Below, piece by piece: positions 25,201 through 37,400 of a stretch of DNA of 64,000 nt. The position numbers were made by a program, and so were the translations under genes. Within the stretch, counting starts at the first letter, position 1; the number at the start of each line of letters is the position of its first letter. This DNA comes from Pagrus major (lineage: Eukaryota; Chordata; Actinopteri; Spariformes; Sparidae). Below the pieces are notes generated by a model, which was not told where the DNA came from, ran no database searches, and worked only from the letters and a program-made list of their open reading frames with translations. The stretch is from positions 21,152,197 to 21,216,196 of the forward strand of contig NC_133230.1 in NCBI RefSeq assembly GCF_040436345.1, written 5' to 3'.

Positions 25201-25434
25201 TGTCCACATATGTCCTCAGGAAAGAAAATCTAGAAGTGACTGACCTGTCTCCCAGGTGCTGATGTTGTGCGGCGCACTCGACTGATGCTCCAGCTGTCTC
25301 TTCATTAGCTGGCTCATGGTCAGAGCGCCCAGAGAGCCTCGCTTCACCTGACGGTACTGAGCTAAAGGTCAGACACAGAAAACAACATCCCAGTTAAAGC
25401 ACCAGCTCGGACCAATTCAACGATACCACCAAGT

Positions 25435-25467
<33 letters not shown>

Positions 25468-28400
25468 GTTACATGGATATAGGTAAGACACACATGAAAA
25501 GAGATGATCAATGTAATTTTATTAAAATTAAGTATTTAGCTCAGTACTTTTGAGAAACTACTTTCCAAGAATACTTTAGAGAGAAATTTAAAACATTATA
25601 TTTTTCTCATTCTCTCAGGGATATTAATGGTTTTATGATAAAATATCAAATAATATTATGTGATTTTAATGCAGATTTCTACCTCAATGTGAGGTTTACA
25701 AAAGATCATTTGCAAAAAAAAGAAGCACAGCACACGCTTTTGTATGTCTGTACAGGTTAAAGTGGTAAATTAAGGCCCTCATAATGAATACCACAACAGT
25801 CAAATTTTTTTTTCAAGATTTGGATCCTACTTGACACTGAAGAGCGGTGGCTTGTTTCAGGCATAGCAGCTTCAAGCGTTGGGGCTGAGGCCGACTCTCG
25901 TGGCTTTTCCAATGTAGAGAGAACTTTGTGATCTGCAAGGCAATATGGGCATCGGGCATTGGCATCAGAATTGTGCCGTTAAATGCCAAAAAATTAAAAC
26001 TGCATATGATAAAAAAAACATTCAGTAGCGCTACACACTACTTTAGAGGAGATTGTGTAAATTTTTTTACTGCTCATTTGTTTCTTATGTGAAGTTTAGT
26101 GTTTTGTTTCACCACCTCTCATGCTTCTTTTATATTAAGTCAAATTATATAGGTTCACAGCCTCTGATGTGTGCTGAAAAACCCTTTAAAGTTTTACTAT
26201 GGAAGGAAAGGAAGAGTGAACACATACATAGAAACACATCACAGGACGCCACACAGCTGGAGTGGTTGGTTAAATAAAGATTTGCACATGTAGAGTACAT
26301 TTCTGTTGTACAATATTAAAGGAGCACACATGTGTCTGCAACATTTTACTACAAATCATGTATCCTTTACCTTTATGCTGTCCAACAACACGCATACTAT
26401 CACTTTTAGATTTTTAGGTGCATTGTTTCCCACGTGCCAGGCTGCCACTGGGTTCTATTTCAGTGGGAAAATCTCTCCGTAGACTCTGCTTGAGTTGTGC
26501 GATCCATCACAATGATCATTAAGCCTGTTTTCATTTTCTGTAAATGCTGCATCGTCATTATGGCGTAATGTAGTTAAAAGGGCTCTGTGGAACTTCTGTG
26601 TTGTGCTGGAAGCCGGTTGTTAGTTTGTGTTAGCGGACTCCATTTCTAAACTAACGTTAGCTACTGTTGCTCTCTGTTAGCGAGAGTTTTAAAGACTTAA
26701 CGTATCAATTACTTGTGAACTTAATGCAGCATCACTGTAGGCTTTAGTCCTGGATCAAGGAACAGCTATTGTGAACAAGTCTGCAGAACTGAATCTGTGA
26801 ATTTGAAGTTTTCAGAGTAAGCTAATCGATTTTCATATTGTATATAAATAGAAACCACTGGAAGCCTTGAACCATGGGAAAACACATTTGCGTGGCTTGA
26901 AAAATGCTTAAGTTTGACCGAAAGTATAGAATTTGTTTGTAGTTTAACTGGTTAACTAGACACAACTTTGACCACATTGGCACAAAAAGTGATTGTTGTG
27001 TTTTTTAAAGGCGTTTGATAACCCTCCTCATATCTTAGACATCTGGGACCTTTTTGAAAGACAGTGGTAAAGTGGGAATTATCCTCATCCAGCCTTCCTT
27101 CTTACCGGTGTCTGCGGCCTGCTCACCGCCCAGCTTGTCAAACATATTGAACGTGATGTCCAGGTACTCCCTCTGGATGGCACTCACAGCTATCTTCCTC
27201 TGCTTCCGTTGTCTGGGCACAATCTGGATTTTAAATTCTGCCTCATCGTCCCCGTTGTCAGGTTTGGGGTCGCTGTCCCCTTCATCGCCCATGTCGTCGT
27301 CCTCTTCATCATCGCCATACTCTTCTTCATCATTGCTGTTGCTATTCTTGCTTATTTCTGGTGAGGAAAGAGGCTCTGCTCCATCTTCTGGGATGTCCAA
27401 AAAGATGGTCCTACCTGAGGGGCTTGTCCCTAGTCCTGTCCCGGCATCTGAGGTTACAGGTATGTCGTCTAGAGACGTGTAAGGGACATGTGGGGTCTTC
27501 CTCAGCAGGTCTCTCTTCTGCTTCAAGGTCATGGGGCTTTCATGGCAGACATTTTCTGGTCGGTCTGGAAGTTCTAGAGAGGTGCTGGGAGTCACACGGT
27601 GTGGCCTCTTTTCCTGAAACAGTTCCTCTGATTTTCCCTTCTCCACCAGAAGGTCTGAGGTCTTTTTGTCACTAGAACAGTCCTCCACACTCACCTGAAC
27701 CACAGGAGACAGTCGCAAAGTGTTGCTGCTGGCAGACGAAGCCGAGACCTTCGGACTCTCGTTGAACTTGGAGGCAATGAGGGTATTAAGGTCAAACTCT
27801 TCGTCGCTCTCGACAATCCTCAGAGGAGGCAATGGTTCAAACACCAAGGAGTCGCTGTCGGACATGGAGAGCAGTGAGTGTTTTTCTGGAATGGAGGTGC
27901 AGTCAGAGGAGAGGTCGATGAGGTCTTGGTCCTCCTTCCCCTGAGCCGATCCTCCTTGTGAGCCTTGGTCAAACTTATCCTCAAAGGTCTCCATGCAGCT
28001 GAGCCGAACCTCTGGGATGACAGGCTTTGAGATGTCGGAGTGACCGCCTCGAGAGCCTCGCCGGTCCACGGCATCGCTGCCCTCCACCCGAACCGAAGAG
28101 TCATCTGATGATCCTTTGCCGTGATGCCTGCTGTGGGACGTGGATGAGGACGGGGGCAGGACCACAGGGGGCGCCTGCATGTCACAGCGATCAATGCAGG
28201 ATTTACGTCGATGTTCGTCCAGATTGAAGAGGATGGAGTCGGTGTTGGAAATGTCCAGAGACTTCTGCTTGTGCATGGCCTGGAGCCGCTTCTTCCTGGT
28301 GCTCTCCTCCCTCACACAGTGCAGAATGCTGTCCTGAAGGGCGCTGGCTTCACGGTACTCTGACAGCTCAATTTCACCTGATACACAGAGGAAAAATTAG

Positions 28401-31400
28401 ACTTTATGCCAGTGAAACCCTCCCGCAATCTTCAAAATATGTTCTACTGAAAACGATTCAATCGATGTGCTGTTATACTACACTTTACTCTGAAAGCCTC
28501 TGCTTCTTACTTTTCTTGGCATTCAGCTCAACCGGCTGGTACTTCACAGACTTGCTGCCACCAATCCTCTTCAGGCGGGCAAAGAAGGTCTGTGACTCCT
28601 TGTTAGCAGCACCAGTCGGCGTGTCATGGACGTCTGACTCATCGAAAACACTGTCCTCTTCTAAGATGGAGAAAAATTAACATCAGCAGTGCATTGACGA
28701 GGCAGACGGATTCATTCACTGGGAAGAGTGTCATTTTCATCACATCCTATCATTATAATCTACATGGTATAGGAAAGGTTTTTCTTCAAATTGAATTCCT
28801 AATATGAAGTCATGAATGGTGCCCATTAAAACAGATTTCCCTCTAGAAAAATATTCCCTTAATATTCAATCACTCAAAGTTTTTCAGACCACCCTCGCAA
28901 GAAGGCAGCTGCCAAGTTCCAGCGAACGCAATCAATCATCGTATGTATGTATTTTAACATACCGTGACTTGTGCAGCGCAATGGGTGTTTTCTGACGTTG
29001 ACATAAACAACTTATTGATTTTGCTTCACCTTTTTCTTTCTCGCTGTAGCGGCTCATGTTGGAGTTGTCGCTGTAGAGCGGTCCAGCTGTAGCGTGGGGA
29101 CGACAGCTGTGATACTGAGCGTTCAGTGTGTTGATGGTGATGTGGATCAGATGGAGGACCACTTTACTGCCGTCCATGTCTCTGTACGGGTACTGTGGTG
29201 CATCGAAAAACATAATGAGCTTATGTTGCATAACATTTATTCTCTTTGTGATTCATGCTAGATATCGTAAGATGTAAAGAAAATGTGTAACAGCAAGATT
29301 CAGTAGCAGTCAAATAGTTGAATAAATACTTATTCAACTATTAAAATATATATAAAAGTGGATATAATAGTGTATGTTACAATATTTTCATTCATTTGAA
29401 CTGCTGAGTTAATTTTGGTCAAGTACTACCACATGGATTGGCCAGAGTTGGAAGTTCCAACCATATATCCATTACTTTAATTGATCGTTTCAACAGTTTA
29501 TCCTAATTGCTTTTTTGCTCTTTATTTCAATTATTTAACAATTACTTTTAGCTAGGACTGCAGCATAATCAAAATATTAAAACTGCAATATCAGACTTGA
29601 TATACTTATAGTACTGTAATGCTACAGAGATGCCCTGGCTTACAAATCTTGTTCTCCAAATGCTAGAAAAGATCCCAACAAATGTCAAATCTTCATCAAA
29701 TTTTTTTTCTATATTTTTTTCTATATAATATCTGTTAAAATAATTGCAACATGATTTTTTGATAAATATAATATAACATATTTTTTATAATATGTCTTGT
29801 TGCCCTATGCTCACTTGCTAACTAGTTTTCCCCTTAAAAATAACCTGCCAACAGCAGAAGTACCCCCTGGGGTACGAGTGCCTTTCATTGGGAATCACTG
29901 ATCTATGAGAGTAAATGAATGAGGATCTAAGCAATGATATCCCATTGACACATATTAATACAAAGAGTACCTTATAGAGGATAACTAGCAGGGCTTTGAG
30001 CCACATCTGTCTGATGTGTGGCTTCAGGGCCCACAGAGAGCATCGAGGCGGCTGTTGGAAGTAATGTCTCAGCTGGGGACACGTGCAGTACTTCAACACC
30101 TGGACCACCAGGGGGAGCAGCTGCTTCCCCAAACCAATATTGTAGTCCATCACCTGAAAGAAACAACAGTTAAATCCATTAACATTGGTGTTATACTGCT
30201 ATAATCATTACAACATGCTCATATGCATGCCAGTTAATCAGGCACAGAATGACAAAGAGATGAGAATATATTGTATGTCAGTCACTTGTGCAATGCCAGC
30301 GATGAAGGCGTTGAAGCAGGTAGAGGTGCGCATCTTCTGAGGTGCAATCATGAAGCAGCCCTCCTGCTGGTCGTAGCCCAGCAGCACGTACAGGTGACGC
30401 TTCACTGTGTTGAAAGCCTTGGCACTGCCAATGTCGGCCTCGGCGCTGCTCTGGTCTTTGGCCATAAATTTCATGAGCACCATGATCAGCTGATGAACCG
30501 TTTGGTGATCTATGCCGGCGTCCTCAGGAAGCAGGTCTCTGATGATGCCGTCATCCTCTGGAGATGGGGTCTGGCCTGCAAGAGGGGCTGAAGCGTCAGG
30601 GTTAAAGTGCGGGAGGAAACGTGCTGCAGACAGGGGAGAAGATGGGGAGAGGGAGGGGTGCAGGAGCAGGGATGGGGGTAACAACACAGAAGTGGGGGGA
30701 GTCAACTCAGACAGGTGGAGACATCATCATGCAATACATATACATCAGAGCAACGTGATCGTGGAATATGTAAACGGGATACACAGAAATAAGACAGAAA
30801 AATGACCATCTAGCTGTTAGTAAGACAGTTGCTTCTCAGTCTGATGAAAAAACGATGACTGTCACCACAGAGCAAGCATTGCTTTTTCATGTCCTCTGTC
30901 ATAATCTCACATAATAGATAATATTAAAATAATCATACTGTACTTTTCCCTCCAGTATGATGTGATTATGATGAATAATACTGCATGTTTCAGATTTAGG
31001 TTGTTATTTACCTGGCAGGACTTTCTCTATCATATCTCCCAGTGTCGGGGCAGAGTGCTCTTGCCTCGTAAGCCTTAGAGCTAAAAACCACATATGAAGA
31101 ACACAATTTAGGAGAATGTAGTGGGGAGGTAGTGCAGGACACATGTCTGAGCTTCACTGCAGTCCAACACGGGAACACACACAAACATACACACATAAAA
31201 AAAACACAATATATGGCTTCAAAAACGTATAAAATCCAGCATTCTGACTTATCAAAAACAATCAAATAACCACATCATGTTTGAAGCCGACACAAACTCT
31301 GTGTTTCTGTGCAGAGCCAACGACAAAATGAAAGACATCCTTTATTAAACTATGTGTCAAGACATTCAAGTGAAAGGAACATTGGGAACAAACGAGCGAG

Positions 31401-34400
31401 GAGAGAAACATTAGGAAAAAGGGACCAGACTTTGGTCAAATAGTACTTGCAAATAAAAAAGCGGAAAACGAGCCATGATCACCACATTTGGATGTCAGGT
31501 GGATAATAAGTCAGCTTAAAAATACAGCAGTGGAATGTCTCTGTAATGCCACGTTGGACAAAGCACCTATGAGGCACTTAAAGACTCAGAAGGTATTTGC
31601 AAACACTATTAGACCACAGACTGAGTGAAAGTGACAGAGGTTCAGATCTAAACTGGCTGATCAACGCTACTCACGAAGCCGGTTGCTCAGTGACTCGGGG
31701 AGTGAAAATGCCCGTTTAGACTCTGATTGGCTTCCCTTCACGCTGTCACGGAGGGAACGCACACTCTTCTGCCGATTCCTGGCAAAACGAGCCCGTCGAA
31801 TCTTCCACATTGCTGCATCGCTCAGGTTGGCTACGTTGGTGCGTACGGCTGTGATGGCTGCCAAAAGAAAGACAACTTAATTAGGAGCACCATCAGGCCG
31901 CAATGTTTCTGTAAATATTATGTCGAGTAGGTGGAGCAGGTGTAAAACTCTGAATGGGGACACAGCAGCTACGCACTAGTAGGGAAAGGGAACTCCTTGT
32001 TGCAGTCCAGGTGTAACTGAGCCTCCAGAGAGAGCGTTTCAAAGCGGTTGACAAAGAACTCCCAGCTAAGAGCAGGAATGTCTTTCTTCAGGAAGTGAAG
32101 CAGCAGGAGCTTGCTGAGGATGATGGGCCGATCCCTCACAACAGTGTCGAACTGGAAATCCAGGCACAGGCATAACCCCTGGATAACAAACAACACACAT
32201 ATGAATACACAGCAGGGCATGAATATATGTAGGCACATGAACACACCGATAATTGTAAAAATGCTGAATATTGGGCCTGACAATTGCCCTACCCCTAATA
32301 TGTATATGCACTTATCTGTTATCAAGAGATGCATGTATATTTAAGTGCCATTATGCAAAAAAAACACCCAGAAAAAGGCTGTAAATGTAGAGGGGATGAT
32401 GAAAATGTCTAAATACAAAATTTGGTGCAAAAAGACATAAATATGTCACATAAGAATTAGTTGGCCTCAATTAACTCCAGCGATGAGCAAACTTCTAATA
32501 TGGGCCAAACAAATGATCGCAGGTCACCTGCAGGGCCGGCCTCTTGATGGTGTCCAGCAGCAGTCTGGCCCGGGTGGCCACAGCCGGGTTGACATCCTCC
32601 ACAGAGGCCAGGAGGCAGCAGAAAGCATGAGCCAGGGCATACTTCAGCAAGTGGTTTTTAGTCACCGCACCGATGTCCAGGAACCGACACAGCACCGCTA
32701 CCTTCTCGACTTGAGTTTTCATGAGAACACAGAGTGAAAGGGAAACACCATCACCAACACAGACATAATACACAAATGCTTTAAGTGTGTGACAGCATCC
32801 ACATAACGTCCCCTTGTGAGTGGAATGAAATGCATTCAGTCATCTAAAAAAAGAAAATCCTCATGGTAATTTTTGGCTTTATTTATCGTGACTCAGATTA
32901 AAATCTAAAAATAGACGCTTTATTCTGAAATTCATAAACTCATAGCTCATAGCTCATAGCAACCAGTGTTGACCACTAGGTGTCAGTGTGGGAGGTAAGA
33001 GATATTTCAGAGCACCACCACATTGCCTGTGATTTTAAGGTTTCAAAATCATATATTTCTAAGTATTTTTGTATTAATTACTAATAATATTACTATTAAT
33101 ATTAATAGAGCTTATGGTCTATTATATATATATATATATATAAATAGACACTCAGCATTTCAGCCTGTCACTGTGATGCATAATTTTTTACAAGGTGTAG
33201 GGACTGAATGACCAAATTTATTTCACCATTTTTTCCAGGTATTTATACACACAATAGGCTAATATTTTTACACCTTTTGAGGATCATTAACTGCATATTT
33301 GCGGCTACTGTCAATTTAAATGTACATTCATACATCCAGTCCGAGGACCTGTCCTCTGCCTCTGTCTCAAGGTCATACAGCTCTCCTGTCTGCCAATCAC
33401 AAGACGAGAAAAACCTTATTAATCCCACAATTCCTCTTTGCCGCCTGTTTGAGCCACACAGTTGCCATGACAACAGGAGTGGGAGCTGTGGGCAGGCAGT
33501 GGTTTAGGTAGTGTATTATATAAGCAGACTGGGGGTCTTCCACTAATGATTCATTCATTTAAAACCACATCCAATTCACTTGTAAAACATGTCATTAAGA
33601 CTAAAAATAAGAATTGAGGGCAGTGTAGTGAGGTTGTATTGCCTGCATAATGAGGTTGTAAACATATGTCATTTTAGAAGCAAATTTTAAAAAATGTATT
33701 TTACACCATGAGTCTATATCTCACCTGCTTCAAATCGTATCTTCCAGTCTTTGCTGTTGAAGTTTGTGTTGATGAGGTTCCAGAAGATGTCCGCCCCATT
33801 TGACAGGGAGAGGGCGTGGAGAAGCTGAGGAACAGCCAGGGAGGCCAGCTGGCAAAACTCTGATTTCATCATGGACCACAGGCTGAAACACAAACACCAA
33901 ATTAGACACACACACACACATTGTTGTCAAAGAGTTGGTTAAATGCAACAATCTCTATTAAAACAATCACGCTGCACACACCACGGGATGAGCATCTTTT
34001 CCTGGATGTAAGCCAGAAACTGGGGGTGATCCTTGCGGGCGAGGTACAAACATTCTCCATGGAGACACAGGATCTTCAGACAGTTCAGCATGTTGAACAA
34101 GATGTCAGGCTCCTCAAACTTGGACATTTCCTGAATACAAACAAGATGTGTGACTCAGAGTGTTCCACATGTACACTCAAATAAATCACAGAAAAACCTC
34201 TGTAAATGCCTCCGGTCTGTTTGTGCCTCAGCTTTAATATTCAGTTATTCAGAACCAGTACCTGCAGGATGGTGTATATGAGCTTCAAAGACACAGGGAG
34301 CTGCTGGTAGGAGAATTTTGAGTCAGAGTTATTCTTCATGGCTGGAAAGAAGAAGAGTGTAGTGTTAGAAACAACTGAAACATATTGATATTACTGATAA

Positions 34401-37400
34401 TATTATATTGATTGATATTTAACATGAGACATAAATTGATACCACTCCCACATCTGTACAGTAGCTGGACCAAGCTTCTCATCTTACTCTCGGCAAGAAA
34501 CCAAATATCATAATTCTTAAAAAGTTCAACTATTCCTTTAAATATGAAGCTACAACCAGAAATCAGTGAGTTTAGCTTATAGCTTAGCTAAAGCAAATAT
34601 CTTTTTTTGGCTGACACATTTATGTACAATTGTAATTTGAACAACATTGTGTAGAGAACTGATACACACGTGCGTTATCAGGAGAATGGTTGATGGGGTT
34701 TTCAGTGTTCGTCCCACTTGGGTTGTCTCCTTCCTCACTTCCATTCTCCGTCCCGAGGGAGAAATCCGGCTGCGATAAGAGCAACATTTCCTCCAAGCTA
34801 TCCGTAGGTTCCTACAGAGGAAACCAAACCGTCAAAACATCTAATTTATATATTTATTTATATTTTTGTCTGGAATTAAGATGAGCATGATTTTCATTGG
34901 TGTCATTCACAAGTAATTTTAGAACTCATATTTGTACGATGACAAAAAACAATTTCTTAACATGATTTAGCAACTGTACCTCAGCCAGGCACACAGTAGT
35001 ATTTTGGACATCATGGTTTGGAACATGGCACCTGCATGGCATCAGTTCCGATGCCTTACCTGCCTAATGCACAGGCCTCACTCATATTTGGTGCGTAAAC
35101 ATTCACGCTGCGTGTCTCACCACAAGGCGAATCTCTTCCCGGGGGGTCAGCCTCTCCAGGAGCTCACAGCCCAGCTGGTAGCACAGGATGCTGGATTGAC
35201 ACAGGCTGCACTCCAGGGCCTTCTCATCCTTCTGGCAGGTGTGTGAGCCCCCCCACGGGGCCTGGAAGACGTTATTGATGATGCCCACGATATCTTTCCC
35301 CAGGCTGCTGTCAAGACCTAGCATCACACCGTCGTCCTGAAGCTCCATCTGGGACAGCAGCGGAGACGACAATAAAAACAGGGGAACAAAAAGTGGAGCA
35401 TGATGCACAAATCTCAAGATCCCACCTGTGTGCATTGTTGCCACTGGATTGTGAGTTGTTCTTATCTTTATGAATAAGCAAGAAGAATAATTGTCTTAAA
35501 ACGGACTAAAATATGCTCCAGTGTACATCCTTGGTATAGTGATACAATATGACAGGGTTTGCATTAAGGCTTTTTATTATTCCCAACAAATACAGAGACA
35601 CAACTAAGTCCCTGTAAGGATATTGTAGGTGTGATCACCTGCTTTAAGATGAGATCAAACATGAGGATGAAGCAGCCGAGGTTCATGTCATCATCGTCGC
35701 AGTCCAGATCCAGAGCGCAGTGGCCGGTGGCGTGACCCAGGTTTTTAAAGGGGCTGCACCGCAGGGGGCTGCGGAACGGGCTCCTGAAGGGGCTGGGGAA
35801 TGGACTGAGGGTGTTGTGCTGCCCACGGCGTCCCGGATCTGACACCACACTCACCTACAAGCAAAGTGCACAACATATAAAGTAATATGTATGTGTTTCA
35901 CTTCAAACTCAAAATATTTATGCCTCTGACAGTCTTTTAATCTCCAGTGCCTCCCTGAGTGAAGAGCTGCTCGGCTATGAATTTCAATGATAAATCGACA
36001 TCACAGTCAAGTTCAATTAAGCCCTTTAAGGGAGCTATATTTAGACATTGTCAGTTGCCATGGCAACATATGGTACATCCCAATGAAAGGTAGAAAAGAG
36101 AAGCAAAGAAGAGGAGATATGTGCACACCCTAATCCCAAACAGGCATCTGACAGACTGCAAAATATCAACGACAAAAAAAAGCTCCCAAAGGTGTAACAA
36201 CATCTAGTCAGTTGGAGTCAAGTAGGTTCTGTGTAATATACTGTAACCCCTGGTTTATTACTGATTTGAAGACTCAAATGAAAATAAATTAATTTCTTTG
36301 TGTGTTATGTTGGCATCCTGGGACCCTCACCCTGCGAGCTCCAGTGTTGCCAGACAGATCTGACGCGCGCGCCTTCCTCTGATTGGCTAGCTCCTTCAGA
36401 GAGTTCACTCCATCAGAGAACATCCCAATCAGCAGCTGAAGAGGCACCACAATGTCCAGTTCTGACAGCACCTAGGATCCAACGAGACACTCAAAGTAAA
36501 AAAAAAAAGCCTTTTTCTACCTACCATGCAGATGGTTTTGGTTTCATTTTACATAGTAGAATGTCTGCCACGTTCAAAATACAATGGAGATTCATTTCAT
36601 TTTCTTCATACTGCTCAGAGCACTAAAACATTTGATGTAACCTTACAGAGACAAATTACTCAAAGTAATGCACAGACCACAATATGTTTTCATCAGGAAC
36701 CCCTGTCTTCTGAGGAATAAGTAATGAAAACTGCTGTTTTTTAAGTATTGTTCTGTGCCATAACATGAGCACTACACACATATCTTAATGTCAGTGAGGT
36801 AAGTGAGAAAATGCGGGTGAACTGACAGTTATAGCTGTACAACCACCCAGCATGAACATACCCCAGAGGAATGTCTAAACTGGGCACCACTTCTCTGTCT
36901 CATTTGAATGTGACCTATTTAATGAGGGTAAATTAATGCAATCTCTTGATCATAGTTGGGACAGAAAACTTGAAATTGATCCATGTATACAGGGCAGCAA
37001 GCTGTGAGTGCATATGGGATGAAAGGCAAAACCCCTCCTATCCCTCTCAGTCTCATCCTGTGACCCAGATCCATATTCAGCAGGGCCCCTGCCCAGACTC
37101 TCACACTCTCTGACAACCTGTTCAATTCACACGCACTGTGGACAGAACCGCAGGATGTGAACTGGACACAGGGCAGCGTCTGTGTGTTTGTGTGTGTGTG
37201 TATGTGCTTACATGCAGCCACAGCAGAGCCTGCTCTTGCACTGACGCTGGATAGCCAGAGAATCTGCAGCTGATGAAGCCAAACATTTCTTCCATGGAGA
37301 AGGGCAGGGGGCACAGCTCGATATCAAACATTTTACTGCAAGCAGAGGGCACAACAGAATATTACGTTCCTCAGGTGCTGTTACACAATCAGAGATGTTT

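Noticed and set aside
27054-27482. 142-codon open frame on the + strand opposite unc79 exon 30
   Set aside because: It is the antisense shadow of a Ser/acidic-rich coding exon; its Ser-rich composition mirrors the minus-strand codons and no family is recognised.
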